Shown: positions 26,613 to 35,661, counted from the stretch's first letter. The stretch is 45,836 bases of DNA from Planctomycetota bacterium (GCA_020851795.1 JADZCA010000036.1:1-45836); one strand, 5' to 3'. The notes: generated by a model from the sequence alone, not told the origin. Program-made: numbers and translations.

Positions 26613-26618
26613 AGCCTA
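26613..26618 (-). promoter_or_regulatory. -10 element TAGGCT
   Basis: Minus-strand context gggTAGGCT, 33 bases before ATG 26579, which has a Shine-Dalgarno. This is the leadered arrangement. Confidence 0.4.
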
Positions 26619-26707
26619 CCCGCCGCGGCCCGGGCCCGGGGGTGGGGGCCGCGGGCGCGTCGGGGGGGACCCCCGCCGCCGCCACGGGCCCCGCTCCTTC
26701 GTTCGGC

Positions 26708-27931
26708 CTACGACGCGTGCAACTGGACCTCGGAGGCGATGCGGTCCGCCATCGCGAGGCAGGTGGAGAGCTCGGGGTGGCGGACGATGAGGAAGCCGTC
26801 GGAGAGCAACGTCTGCTTCCAGTCGCGGCGGTGCGCCCCGACGGGGAGCAGCTCGTTGACGACGAGCCACCCGCCGAAGTGGCGCTGGATCCGGTCGATC
26901 CCCTCGATGCGGCGGATCACGCCCTGCCCCTGGGCGCGCTTGCAGATGTGGGCGACGTTGTAGCGGCGCGTCAGGTCCTGGGAGATGCGGCCGTGGGTGG
27001 TCCCCTCGGCCCAGCCCTGGAACAGGTCGGCGTCGCAGACGAAGTTCATGATGTCCACCGACCGCGCGCCGGGCGGCCGGCCGCCGATCTCGCCGAACAC
27101 CGCCTCGCCCTTCGGGGTGAGGAACCACTCCATGTGGGTGAAGCCGTCGCGGAAGCCGAGCGCGGCGAGCACCTTGCGGCCCAGCTCGATGCCGGGCTGC
27201 AGGGGCGGCACGGTGAGGTCCTTCAGCCCGACGGTCTGGGGGCTGATCCACTCGTTGGTGCGGGCGACGAGCGGCTTGGGCCGGTACCACGAGCAGTTGT
27301 GGAACAGGATGCGGCCGCCCGAGCAGACCGTGTCGAAGGTGAACTCCTCGCCCTCGATGAACTCCTCGACGCTGCACTCCTTGACGTGGCGCGTGCGGAG
27401 CAGCGCGTCGGCCAGCTCCTGGCGGTCGGCGCACCGGTAGGTGTCGGCCGAGCCCGCGCCGGCGATCGGCTTGACGATGAGGGGGTAGCCCACCGCCTCG
27501 GCGGCCGCCCACACCTCGGCCTCGGAGCTCGCGCGCCGGTGGCGCGGCGTGCGCAGGCCCGCGGCGTCGATCACCTGCTTCATCCGCTCCTTGTCGCGGA
27601 AGGGCAGGGTCTGCTCGACGGTCATGCCCGGGCAGCCCAGCGCCTCGCGCAGGCGCGCGCCGAGGATCATCCCCGGCTCCCAGAGCACCTCGACGCGGTC
27701 GATGCCGCCGACGCTGGGCGCCCAGCGACGCACCGCCTCGGCGGTGGCCGCCTCGTCCCAGAGGTTCTCCACCTGGAGGTAGCCCGACAGCGCGCGGCGC
27801 GCGATCTCGGGCAGCGCCTGGGCAGGCTGGTCGCCCACCCCCACCACCTTGACCCCGCAGGCCGCGAGCCCGCGCACGAAAAAGTTCATCTCGGTCGGGT
27901 AGCCCGGCGAGACGAAGAGACAGGCGCCCAT
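26708..27931 (-). CDS. ATP-grasp ligase, first of a paralogous pair
   Basis: 407 residues. An N-terminal Rossmann-like domain (MGACLFVSPGYPTEMNFFVRG) is followed by the ATP-grasp fold. The ATP-binding Lys is in YPLIVKPIAGAGSADTYR, the lid/strand is SVEEFIEGEEFTFD, and metal-binding residues are in HMEWFLTPKGEAVFGEIGGRPPGA. ATP-grasp enzymes join a carboxylate to an amine or thiol through an acyl-phosphate. No substrate is predictable. The upstream gene encodes a protein of exactly the same length with the same motif order, 24 bases away, so the pair forms an operon from a duplication. Confidence 0.85.
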   Translation of the reverse strand: MGACLFVSPGYPTEMNFFVRGLAACGVKVVGVGDQPAQALPEIARRALSGYLQVENLWDEAATAEAVRRWAPSVGGIDRVEVLWEPGMILGARLREALGCPGMTVEQTLPFRDKERMKQVIDAAGLRTPRHRRASSEAEVWAAAEAVGYPLIVKPIAGAGSADTYRCADRQELADALLRTRHVKECSVEEFIEGEEFTFDTVCSGGRILFHNCSWYRPKPLVARTNEWISPQTVGLKDLTVPPLQPGIELGRKVLAALGFRDGFTHMEWFLTPKGEAVFGEIGGRPPGARSVDIMNFVCDADLFQGWAEGTTHGRISQDLTRRYNVAHICKRAQGQGVIRRIEGIDRIQRHFGGWLVVNELLPVGAHRRDWKQTLLSDGFLIVRHPELSTCLAMADRIASEVQLHAS

Positions 27932-27955
27932 CGTGGACCTCCGTGCGTCGCCCGG

Positions 27956-29179
27956 TCAGCCGAGCTCGACGCGCACGAGCGTGATCAGGCGCCGCAGCGC
28001 ACGCTCGACGACCTCCGTCGATGCGTGCCGCAGCACCACGTACCCGTCGCCCTCGTACGTCCCGGTCGCCTCGGCGCCGACGCGCGGCAGCCGCGCCTCG
28101 ACGACGAGCTCGCCGACCTCGCGCTGCGCCTGGTCGAGGCCGTGGACGGCCTTGATCGTGCGCCCCTTGCCCTGCGCGCGCAGGTAGGCCGCGCCGGCCG
28201 CGAAACGGCGCTCGGGCGGCGTGAACTCGTCGAAGACGACCGCGCGGCCCCAGGCCGCGTAGAAGTCGAAGTCGTGCGCGAGCGAGTGCAGCGTGCAGAT
28301 CTGCGCGCCGGGCGGCCGCGCGCCGACCTCCGACACCGCGACGCTCCCGTCGGGCCGGCGGAACCACTCCATGTGGGAGACGCCCGAGGTCATCCCGAGC
28401 GCGCGCAGCGCCTTCGTCGCGACCGCGCGGATGTCGTCCCACTGCGGGTGGTCGATCTCGCGCGGGACCAGCACCGTCCACTGGATCCACGGGTTCTCGA
28501 GCACGGTGAGCGGGCTGGGCTCGTAGCGGCTCAGCGAGTGCCACACCGTGCGCGAGCCGAGGTTGACGGCGTCGAAGGAGTGCTCGCGCCCCGTCATGAA
28601 CTCCTCGACCTGCAGCGGGCGCGCCGGCGACGGCGCCATGGCGCGGACGGCGTCCTCGAGGGCGGCGCCGTTCTCGATGCGGAACGTCGCCTTCGCGCCG
28701 GCGCCCGCGGGGGGCTTCGCGACGAGCGGGTAGCCGACGAGGGCCGCGAAGGAGCGCAGCTCGTTGGCGTCGGTGCAGAGGCGGTGGCGGGCGCACGGCA
28801 CGCCGTGGGCGCGCAGCACGTCCTTCATCAGCGCCTTCTCGCGGAAGTTGCGCGCCACCGACTCGCCCATGCCCTCGATGCCGAGGCGGTCGCGGACGTA
28901 GCCGAGCGGCACCTGCAGCTGCTCGAGCATCCCCACGACCCGGTCCACGCCCCCCATCTGCCCCGCGCAGCCCCGGACGCCCGCGACGAGCGCGTCGCCG
29001 TCGAGCCCGTCCTGCACCTGCCAGTGCCCGGCCAGCCGGCGGTCGAGGTCGGCCGGCAGCGCGCTCCGGTGGTCCTGGGTCACGAGCCCCAGCCGGACGC
29101 CGGGGAGGTCGGCGATGCCGCGCACGAACCGGAGCGACGCCTCTCGGAAGAACGGGACGCAGAACACGACGTTGGGCAT
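27956..29179 (-). CDS. ATP-grasp ligase, second of a paralogous pair
   Basis: 407 residues from ATG 29179. The N-terminal domain is MPNVVFCVPFFREASLRFVRG. ATP-grasp signatures are YPLVAKPPAGAGAKATFR, LQVEEFMTGREHSFD and HMEWFRRPDGSVAVSEVGARPPGA, each matching its downstream paralogue in order and spacing. Overall identity looks moderate, so the duplication is old and the substrates may differ. The frame is open upstream to 29479, but that would overlap the divergent glgC gene. The chosen start has a degenerate -10 (CACGAT) ending 8 bases before it and no Shine-Dalgarno. Confidence 0.83.
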   Translation of the reverse strand: MPNVVFCVPFFREASLRFVRGIADLPGVRLGLVTQDHRSALPADLDRRLAGHWQVQDGLDGDALVAGVRGCAGQMGGVDRVVGMLEQLQVPLGYVRDRLGIEGMGESVARNFREKALMKDVLRAHGVPCARHRLCTDANELRSFAALVGYPLVAKPPAGAGAKATFRIENGAALEDAVRAMAPSPARPLQVEEFMTGREHSFDAVNLGSRTVWHSLSRYEPSPLTVLENPWIQWTVLVPREIDHPQWDDIRAVATKALRALGMTSGVSHMEWFRRPDGSVAVSEVGARPPGAQICTLHSLAHDFDFYAAWGRAVVFDEFTPPERRFAAGAAYLRAQGKGRTIKAVHGLDQAQREVGELVVEARLPRVGAEATGTYEGDGYVVLRHASTEVVERALRRLITLVRVELG

Positions 29180-29187
29180 GGGGCGGG

Positions 29188-29193
29188 ATCGTG
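29188..29193 (-). promoter_or_regulatory. Degenerate start-proximal -10 (CACGAT)
   Basis: Minus-strand ggCACGAT ends 8 bases before ATG 29179. The first base differs from TANNNT, so this is weaker than the other examples. Confidence 0.25.
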
Positions 29194-29306
29194 CCCGACC
29201 CGGGTGCCCGCGACAACCCCCGCGTGGCGCGCCGCGCGGTCCGGTGCCGGCCGCCGGGCCCCGACCTCGCGGCCGGTCGCGCTTGCCCGGCCACCCCGAC
29301 CCCCGG

Positions 29307-29312
29307 TACCCT
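29307..29312 (+). promoter_or_regulatory. -10 element TACCCT for glgC
   Basis: Context ccggTACCCT, 36 bases upstream of ATG 29349. A Shine-Dalgarno (gggaggc, 29339-29345) is present, so this is a leadered transcript. Confidence 0.45.
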
Positions 29313-29348
29313 CGCGCGCGCGGGGCGGCCCCCGCGTCGGGAGGCTCC

Positions 29349-30614
29349 ATGATCGACGTCGTCACGGCGATCCTCGGCGGCGGGCAGGGCGCGCGCCTCG
29401 CCCCCCTGACGCGGTACCGGGCCAAGCCCGCGGTCCCGTTCGGCGGCAAGTTCCGCATCATCGACATCCCGATCAGCAACAGCCTGCACGCGGGCTTCGA
29501 CCGGATCTACGTCCTCACCCAGTTCCAGAGCGCCAGCCTCCACCAGCACATCGCCCAGACCTACCGGTTCGACATGTTCCGCGGCGGCTTCGTCGAGATC
29601 CTCGCGGCCGAGCTCGGGGTGGGCGAGCGGGACTGGTACCAGGGCACGGCCGACGCGGTCCGCCAGAACCTCCCCCACCTCCTCCACCAGGACGTCCGCG
29701 ACGTCCTGATCCTCTCGGGCGACCAGCTCTACCTGATGCGGATGGACCACTTCGTCCGCCGCCACCGCGACGTCGGGGCCGACCTGACCATCGCGGTCAA
29801 GCCGGTCCCGCGCGCCGACGCGCCGGGGCTGGGCATCATGCGGGTGGACGAGAGCGGGCGGATCGTCGAGTTCGTCGAGAAGCCGCGCGACCCGGCCGTG
29901 CTCGACCGCCTCGCGCTCGACCGGGACACCCTGCGCCGGCTCGGCTTCGACGCCCCCGACGGCTCGCTGCTCGCCAGCATGGGCATCTACGTGTTCCGGC
30001 CCGAGGTCCTGCGCCGCCTGCTCGAGGGCAACGAGGCGACCGACTTCGGCAAGGAGGTGATCCCGGCCGCGATCGGCGACTGCCGCGTCTTCGCCTTCGG
30101 CCACAACGGCTACTGGCGCGACATCGGCACGATCCCCTCGTTCCACGAGGCGAGCCTCGACCTGACGCGCCCGCTCCCGCCGCTCAACCTCTACGACCCC
30201 GACTTCCCCGTCTACACCCACGCGCGCTTCCTGCCGGGCACCAAGATCAACGAGTGCACGGTGCGGCAGTCGATCCTGTGCGAGGGGAGCATCATCACCA
30301 AGGCCGACATCGCCGAGTCGATCGTCGGCATCCGCGCGATCGTGCGCCCGGGCAGCACGATCGAGTCGAGCATCGTGATGGGCGCCCGCTTCTACGAGGC
30401 CGTGGGCGCGCCGGTGCCCGCGGTCCCGCTCGGGATCGGGCGCGACTGCACGATCCGCCGCGCGATCGTGGACCTCGACGCGCGCATCGGCGAGGGGAGC
30501 CGCATCGTCAACGAGCGCGGCGTCAAGGACGAGGACGGCGACTTCTACGCGATCCGCGACGGGATCGTCGTCATCCCGCGCGGCGCGACGGTGCCGCCGG
30601 GCACGGTGATCTGA
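29349..30614 (+). CDS. glgC: Glucose-1-phosphate adenylyltransferase
   Basis: 421 residues. It makes ADP-glucose for glycogen. The N-terminal nucleotidyltransferase motif is ILGGGQGARLAPLTRYRAKPAVPFGGKF (in parts: GGGQGARLAPLT and KPAVPFGG). Others are WYQGTADAVRQN, GDQLYLMRM, the sugar-binding VEFVEKP and YWRDIGTIPSF. The C-terminal left-handed beta-helix (about 290-421) has hexapeptide repeats such as ECTVRQSILCEGSIITKADI. ATG 29349 has GGGAGG four bases upstream. The TGA overlaps the glgA ATG (TGATG), so the two are coupled. Confidence 0.95.
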   Translation: MIDVVTAILGGGQGARLAPLTRYRAKPAVPFGGKFRIIDIPISNSLHAGFDRIYVLTQFQSASLHQHIAQTYRFDMFRGGFVEILAAELGVGERDWYQGTADAVRQNLPHLLHQDVRDVLILSGDQLYLMRMDHFVRRHRDVGADLTIAVKPVPRADAPGLGIMRVDESGRIVEFVEKPRDPAVLDRLALDRDTLRRLGFDAPDGSLLASMGIYVFRPEVLRRLLEGNEATDFGKEVIPAAIGDCRVFAFGHNGYWRDIGTIPSFHEASLDLTRPLPPLNLYDPDFPVYTHARFLPGTKINECTVRQSILCEGSIITKADIAESIVGIRAIVRPGSTIESSIVMGARFYEAVGAPVPAVPLGIGRDCTIRRAIVDLDARIGEGSRIVNERGVKDEDGDFYAIRDGIVVIPRGATVPPGTVI

Positions 30615-32068
30615 TGCGGGTCGCGCAGGTCTCCTCCGAGCTGGCCCCCTTCGCGAAGACCGGCGGCCTCGGCGACGTCTGCGGGGCGCTGCCCCGCTAC
30701 CTCGCCCGTGCCGGCCACGACGTGCGCCCGTTCGTGCCCCTCTACGCCAACCTGCGCGAGGGCCGCGACCGGCTGGTGCCCGTGGACTACGCGCGCGACG
30801 TGCCCGTCCGCGTCGGCGGCCGCACGCTGACGTTCTCGCTCGCGACGGCGCCGGTGCCGGGCACCGACGTGCCCGTCTACTTCGTGGACTGCCCGGCGCT
30901 CTACGACCGCCCCGGCGTCTACGCCGCCGACGGCGACGAGCACGTCCGCTTCGCGTTCCTGACCCACGCCGCGCTCGTGTCGTGCCAGCGGATGGGCTTC
31001 TCCCCCGACGTGCTGCACGCGCACGACTGGCACGCCGCGCTGGCGCCGCTGCTGCTGCGCACCCAGTACGCGTGGGACCGCGACCGCTTCGGCGGGACGC
31101 GCACCGTGCTGACGATCCACAACGTCGGCTACCAGGGCACGTTCCCGGCGTCCGTCGCCGACGAGCTCGGCCTCGGGGGCGTCCGCCCGCTGCTGCACCA
31201 GGAGGACCTCGCGCGGGGCCGGTTCTCGTTCCTCATGCACGGGATCCTGTACGCGGACGCGCTCTCGACGGTCTCGCGCACGCACGCCCGCGAGATGCTC
31301 TCGCGCGAGCACGGCATGGGGATGGACCGCTGGCTGCGGGCCCGCGGCGACGCCTTCACGGGCATCGTCAACGGCATCGACACCGACGTCTGGTCGCCCG
31401 AGACCGACCCCCGGCTGTTCGCGCGCTACTCGGCCCGCGACCTGTCGGGGAAGGCGGAGAACCGCCGCCGGCTCCTCGAGGCGCTCGGGCTCGCGCCCCC
31501 CGCGCACGCCCCCGTGTTCGGGATCGTCTCGCGCATGACGGTGCAGAAGGGCTTCGACCTCGGCTTCGAGGTGCTCCCCCGCCTGCTCGCGCGCACCGAC
31601 GCGCGCCTCGTGGTGCTCGGCAGCGGCGACCGCCGTTACGAGCGGTCCTTCGAGGAGCTCGAGCGGCGCTTCCCGGCCCAGGCCCGCTTCCGCCGCGGCT
31701 ACGACGAGGACCTCGCGCACCGCATCGAGGCGGGCGCCGACGTGTTCCTGATGCCGTCGATGTTCGAGCCGTGCGGCCTCAACCAGCTCTACAGCATGCG
31801 CTACGGGACGCCGCCCGTGGTCCGTCGGACCGGCGGCCTCGCCGACACCGTGCGCCACTTCGACCGGCGCAGCGGCGAGGGCACCGGCTTCGTCTTCGAC
31901 CACTACACGCCCGAGGGGCTCGAGTGGGCGCTCGTCGAGGTGCTCGCGGCGTGGCGCGACCGCGCCGCGTGGGCGCGGCTCGTCCGCAACGCGATGGCGG
32001 AAGACTGGTCTTGGGACCGCCAGATCCGCCACTACGAGGCGCTCTACCGCCACGTGCGGGGCGCGTGA
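30614..32068 (+). CDS. glgA: Glycogen (starch) synthase, ADP-glucose type
   Basis: 484 residues, GT5 glycosyltransferase of normal length. It elongates alpha-1,4-glucan from ADP-glucose. Motifs: SELAPFAKTGGLGDV (the KTGGL ADP-glucose site), HAHDWHA, TIHNVGYQG, NGIDTDVWSPETD, and the C-terminal MPSMFEPCGLNQLYSMRYGT with the catalytic Glu, then RRTGGLADTV. Start overlaps glgC. With glgC this gives glycogen storage; no branching enzyme or phosphorylase lies in the window. Confidence 0.95.
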   Translation: MRVAQVSSELAPFAKTGGLGDVCGALPRYLARAGHDVRPFVPLYANLREGRDRLVPVDYARDVPVRVGGRTLTFSLATAPVPGTDVPVYFVDCPALYDRPGVYAADGDEHVRFAFLTHAALVSCQRMGFSPDVLHAHDWHAALAPLLLRTQYAWDRDRFGGTRTVLTIHNVGYQGTFPASVADELGLGGVRPLLHQEDLARGRFSFLMHGILYADALSTVSRTHAREMLSREHGMGMDRWLRARGDAFTGIVNGIDTDVWSPETDPRLFARYSARDLSGKAENRRRLLEALGLAPPAHAPVFGIVSRMTVQKGFDLGFEVLPRLLARTDARLVVLGSGDRRYERSFEELERRFPAQARFRRGYDEDLAHRIEAGADVFLMPSMFEPCGLNQLYSMRYGTPPVVRRTGGLADTVRHFDRRSGEGTGFVFDHYTPEGLEWALVEVLAAWRDRAAWARLVRNAMAEDWSWDRQIRHYEALYRHVRGA

Positions 32069-32075
32069 GGCGCCG

Positions 32076-33257
32076 GTGGCGCGCGGCCGCCTCGCCCGCC
32101 TGACGGCCTTCCGCCGCGCCGAGCGCGGGCGGCGGCGGGCCGCGGCGCGCCGCGCCGCGGGCCGGCCCGCGCGCGCGCGCCCGACGCGCGAGGGCGAGCG
32201 GCCGCGGTTCGCGTGGCTCCTGACGGGCGTGCTCACGGTGGTGGAGGCGTTGCGCAGCGGGCTGTCGTGGGCGCGGGGCCTGCTCGTCCCGCTCCCGCGT
32301 CGCGTGCTGCCGCTGCCGCCCCCCGAGGAGTTCCTCGTGGTCGGCCACCGCGGCGCGGCGGCGAAGGAGGTGGAGAACACGGTCGCGGCGTTCGACCGCG
32401 CGGTCGCCGACGGCGCCAACGCGATCGAGACCGACCTGTGCGTGACGGCGGACGGCGAGGTCGTCGTGTGGCACGACTGGGACCCCGACGAGACGGTCGC
32501 CTTCGCGCGCGCCGCCGGGGCGGAGTTCGACGTCGCCTACCGGCCGGTGCCCCCGGCGGAGGGGCCGATGCGCCGGCCCGTCCACGAGCTCACGCTCGCG
32601 CAGCTGCGCGCGCACTACGACTACGCCCCGATGGAGGGCGACCGCACGGTGGGCGCGACGCTGCCCACGCTCGACGACGTCGTGCGATGGGCCGCGGGCA
32701 AGGGGAGCGCGCTCGCGTGCGTGCTGCTCGACGTCAAGATCCCCGCCGCGCAGCGGGCGTGCGCGCGCACGCTGGTCGCGGCGCTCGACGCGGCGGTGGC
32801 CCGGCACCGGCCGACGTGCCGCTTCGTGCTGATGTCGCCGGTGGTGGAGGTGACGCAGGACCTGCGCGAGTGGGCCCCGCGCGCCTCCCGCAGCTTCGAC
32901 GTCGAGATCAAGCCCGGCCTCGCCCCCGACGCCGACGACACCGACCCGCGCTACGCGCCCTACAGCGCGGTGCGGTGGGCGGTCCGCCAGGGCAACGACC
33001 ACGCCAGCATCGGGCGCCCCCGCTTCACGCTGGGCGGGTGGGCGCTCTACACGCGCACCGTGCGCCGCGACCTCGGCGAGATCGCGCTGCACCGCGCGCA
33101 CCCGGCGCACCCCGCCCCCGAGCGGCTGGTCTGCTGGACCATCGACCGCCCGCGCGAGATGCGCTGGCTGCTGCGCCTCGGCGTCCACGGGATCCTGACC
33201 GACGACCCCGCCCGGCTGCGCGCCGAGTACGAGCGCGAGCGCGCCCGCGACGCGTAG
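32076..33257 (+). CDS. Glycerophosphodiester phosphodiesterase family protein
   Basis: 393 residues from GTG 32076, seven bases after glgA, so probably in the same operon. The first ~45 residues are Arg/Ala-rich, and a hydrophobic stretch (FAWLLTGVLTVVEALRSG) may anchor it. The GDPD barrel begins with VVGHRGAAAKEVENT: His91, Arg92, Glu100 and Asn101. Then AIETDLCVTADGEVVVWHD supplies Glu118, Asp120 and His133. These are the metal-binding and catalytic residues of the family, so an active phosphodiesterase is likely. The substrate need not be a glycerophosphodiester. Why it follows glycogen genes is unclear. Confidence 0.85.
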   Translation: MARGRLARLTAFRRAERGRRRAAARRAAGRPARARPTREGERPRFAWLLTGVLTVVEALRSGLSWARGLLVPLPRRVLPLPPPEEFLVVGHRGAAAKEVENTVAAFDRAVADGANAIETDLCVTADGEVVVWHDWDPDETVAFARAAGAEFDVAYRPVPPAEGPMRRPVHELTLAQLRAHYDYAPMEGDRTVGATLPTLDDVVRWAAGKGSALACVLLDVKIPAAQRACARTLVAALDAAVARHRPTCRFVLMSPVVEVTQDLREWAPRASRSFDVEIKPGLAPDADDTDPRYAPYSAVRWAVRQGNDHASIGRPRFTLGGWALYTRTVRRDLGEIALHRAHPAHPAPERLVCWTIDRPREMRWLLRLGVHGILTDDPARLRAEYERERARDA

Positions 33258-33278
33258 CCCGCGCGGGGACCCGCTCGG

Positions 33279-34523
33279 TCAGCGCGCCGCCGCGTCGTCG
33301 CGGCGCCACTGCTGGACCTGGGCCCAGAAGTGCTCCGTGAACTCCTCGACCTCGTGGGCGGGGAACAGCGCCGCCACCTTGGCGCGCACGGCCTGCTTGG
33401 CCTCGTCGGTGCCGAAGAAGTCCCGCGCGACCTCGTCGAAGGTCGGCAGGTGCTCCGCGCAGAACGCCTCGAAGGCGCGCTCGTCGAAGCGGGCCCGCGC
33501 GATCTCGCCGTAGCGGCGCAGCTTCTCGCGGAACGGCGCGTCGGTGCGCGCGATCTCGAAGAAGGGCTCCCAGTCGAGCGTCGGGCGCTTCTTGCGCCGC
33601 GTCGCGGCGCAGAACACGGCCCACTTCACGTACGCCTTGACGAGCCAGGGGAAGTGGTAGTGCAGCGACGTCACCTGGCTGTCGGGGCACGCGTTGGCGA
33701 AGTCGATGGGGTGGTAGACGCCGGCCTGGCGCAGCGCCTCGCACGAGTTGAAGTCCCAGCCGAAGAACGCGTTGATCGTCAGCGTCATGTCGCGCAGCAG
33801 CGCGAAGTCCTCGGCGGGGAGGCCGGCGGGCCCCGCGACGTAGCGCGCGTGCAGCGGCGCCGACGGGTCGTAGCGGAACGCGGTGAACTGCGCGCCGAAG
33901 CCGAGCCCGCGCACGAACAGGTCGAACGGCGACACCGCCTTCTGCAGGTGCATGACGCGGGTCCCGCTCTTCTCGTAGGCCGCGCGCAGCGCCGCCTCGT
34001 CGTCGATCTTGCTCACGCCGACCCACGCGCCGCCGTCGTAGGGCTTCATGAACAGCGGGTAGCCGACCTTGCGGCCCACCTCGCCGAGGTCGAAGAGCCG
34101 CGCGTAGCGGCGCAGCGTCACCTGGAGGTCGTCCTTGGGCTCGTAGGACTTCGGCGGGACCAGCCACGTCGCCGGCACGGGGAAGCCCAGCCGCATCATC
34201 GCGGCGTAGGTCGTGTGCTTCTCCATGCTCTGGATCGACCACGGGTTGTTGAGCACGTACGTGTCGTCGTGGACGATCGCCTTCTTGACCCACTCGCGCG
34301 TCGGCGCGTACCAGTGCGCGATGCGGTCGAAGACGACGTCGTAGCGGACCGGCTGGTCGAGCGCGAAGGGCTCGATCGTCACGCGCTCGACGTCGAAGCG
34401 CACGGTCTCCCCGCCGAGGCGCAGCGAGAGGTCGAGGCGGCGCAGGATCCCCTCGAAGCACGCGGGCCAGCAGAGGTCGGCGCCGAGCGAGAGGCCGATG
34501 CGACGGACGGAGGTCTTCGCCAT
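33279..34523 (-). CDS. ATP-grasp protein of a separate subfamily
   Basis: 414 residues. The frame is open upstream, but ATG 34523 starts the recognisable fold (MAKTSVRRIGLSLGADLCWP). NPWSIQSMEKHTTYAAMMRLG and PVPATWLVPPK precede the ATP-binding Lys in YPLFMKPYDGGAWVGVSKI. The distal part reads NAFFGWDFNSCEALRQAG and YHPIDFANACPDS, which corresponds to the metal-binding strand. It is clearly a different branch from the 407-residue pair. The C-terminal ~130 residues are helical and charged. TATCCT lies 38 bases upstream and there is no strong Shine-Dalgarno. Substrate unknown. It converges on the GDPD gene with 21 bases between stops. Confidence 0.8.
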   Translation of the reverse strand: MAKTSVRRIGLSLGADLCWPACFEGILRRLDLSLRLGGETVRFDVERVTIEPFALDQPVRYDVVFDRIAHWYAPTREWVKKAIVHDDTYVLNNPWSIQSMEKHTTYAAMMRLGFPVPATWLVPPKSYEPKDDLQVTLRRYARLFDLGEVGRKVGYPLFMKPYDGGAWVGVSKIDDEAALRAAYEKSGTRVMHLQKAVSPFDLFVRGLGFGAQFTAFRYDPSAPLHARYVAGPAGLPAEDFALLRDMTLTINAFFGWDFNSCEALRQAGVYHPIDFANACPDSQVTSLHYHFPWLVKAYVKWAVFCAATRRKKRPTLDWEPFFEIARTDAPFREKLRRYGEIARARFDERAFEAFCAEHLPTFDEVARDFFGTDEAKQAVRAKVAALFPAHEVEEFTEHFWAQVQQWRRDDAAAR

Positions 34524-34561
34524 GAGGGGGTCCCGGGCCCGCCGCCCCGGCGGGAGCGCAG

Positions 34562-34567
34562 AGGATA
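34562..34567 (-). promoter_or_regulatory. -10 element TATCCT
   Basis: Minus-strand TATCCT, 38 bases before ATG 34523. It probably drives the third ATP-grasp gene. Confidence 0.35.
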
Positions 34568-34678
34568 GGCACCCGGCCCGCGCGCGTCGATGAGCGGGGG
34601 CGAGGGACGACCGGTCGGTCGGGCGTCCCGGGGCGGGCGCGCTCGCGGTCCGCGGCGGGCAGGGGGCCGCCCGCGCGG

Positions 34679-34684
34679 TAGGCT
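34679..34684 (+). promoter_or_regulatory. -10 element TAGGCT, leaderless type
   Basis: Context gcggTAGGCT ends 8 bases before GTG 34693. No Shine-Dalgarno intervenes. Confidence 0.5.
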
Positions 34685-34692
34685 TCGGCCCC

Positions 34693-35661
34693 GTGCCCGA
34701 CGCCGTCGCCCCGCCCGCCCGCCGCCCGCTGCTCGCGCTGCTCGGCGCGCTCGGGGCCACGGTGCTCGGGGCGGTGCTCCTCTTCGCCGCGGTGACGAAG
34801 GCGATCGACCCCGCGGCGTTCGCCGAGAGCGTCCACGCGGAGGGGCTCGACTTCGTCCTCCCCGCCGGCCCGAGCGCGCTGCTCGCCATCGCGATCGAGG
34901 CCGGGCTGGGCACCGCCCTCCTGCTCGGCCTGCGCCGCCCCGGCGTCCTCGTCGCGGCGACGGGCCTCGCGGTGCTGTTCCTGTTCCTGACCGGCCGCAC
35001 CTACGTCGCCCACCTCCGCGGCGTCGTCTCCGAGGCGTCCTCCTGCGGGTGCTTCGGGCGCTTCGTCGAGCGCTCCCCCACCGAGGCGTTCTGGCAGGAC
35101 GTCCTGCTGCTGGTGCCGACGACGGCGCTCGCCTGGGTCGGCCGGCCCGTCGGCGGCGCCCGTCCGTGGCGCCGAGCCGCCCTCGCGGGCGCGACGGCGG
35201 TCGCGGTCACGGGGTTCGCGGTCGCCGCCCCGTCGCTGCCCCTCGACGACGTCGCGACGCGGCTGTCGCCCGGGGAGCGCCTCGCGACGCTGTGCGTGGG
35301 CGACGGCAAGAAGGTGTGCCTGCGCGACGTGCTGCCGCTCGCCACCGAGGGGCGCCACGTCGTGGTCCTCGCCGACCTCGACGACGCCGCGTTCGCCGCG
35401 GCCGTGAGCGACCTCAACCGCTTCGCGCTCGACGGCGGGCCCACCCGGCTGTGGGTCGTGACGACGGCGGCGAAGGAGACCGTCGCCCGGTTCTCGCTCC
35501 TGTCGGGGGCGACCTTCCCCGTGCTGTCGGCGCCGGCGCCGCTCGCGCGGCCGCTCTACCGGCGCCTGCCGCGGTCGTTCCTCGTCGTGGACGGCGTCGT
35601 CCGCGAGACCTGGGACGGACTTCCGCCCTTCGCGACGCTGCTCCCCACGCCCCCGGGGTGA
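34693..35661 (+). CDS. MauE/DoxX-like membrane protein with thioredoxin-fold-like tail
   Basis: 322 residues from GTG 34693. The N-terminal half has about four membrane helices (LLALLGALGATVLGAVLLF onward) and the SSCGCFGRF motif typical of MauE-like proteins, thought to handle disulfide or redox traffic across the membrane. After a fifth helix, residues ~200-320 look like a thioredoxin/peroxiredoxin fold (VVVLADLDDAAFAAAVSDLN, FPVLSAPAPLA, RSFLVVDGVV). A CVGDGKKVCL pair is present but no classical CxxC. The next gene encodes an exported thioredoxin-like protein, so the two may form a periplasmic redox module. Confidence 0.75.
   Translation: MPDAVAPPARRPLLALLGALGATVLGAVLLFAAVTKAIDPAAFAESVHAEGLDFVLPAGPSALLAIAIEAGLGTALLLGLRRPGVLVAATGLAVLFLFLTGRTYVAHLRGVVSEASSCGCFGRFVERSPTEAFWQDVLLLVPTTALAWVGRPVGGARPWRRAALAGATAVAVTGFAVAAPSLPLDDVATRLSPGERLATLCVGDGKKVCLRDVLPLATEGRHVVVLADLDDAAFAAAVSDLNRFALDGGPTRLWVVTTAAKETVARFSLLSGATFPVLSAPAPLARPLYRRLPRSFLVVDGVVRETWDGLPPFATLLPTPPG

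Noticed and set aside
29180..29479. Upstream extension of the second ATP-grasp gene
   Set aside because: It would overlap the divergent glgC coding start, and the extension is low-complexity.
34524..35000. Upstream extension of the third ATP-grasp gene
   Set aside because: It would run antisense through the MauE-like gene. The recognisable fold starts at 34523.
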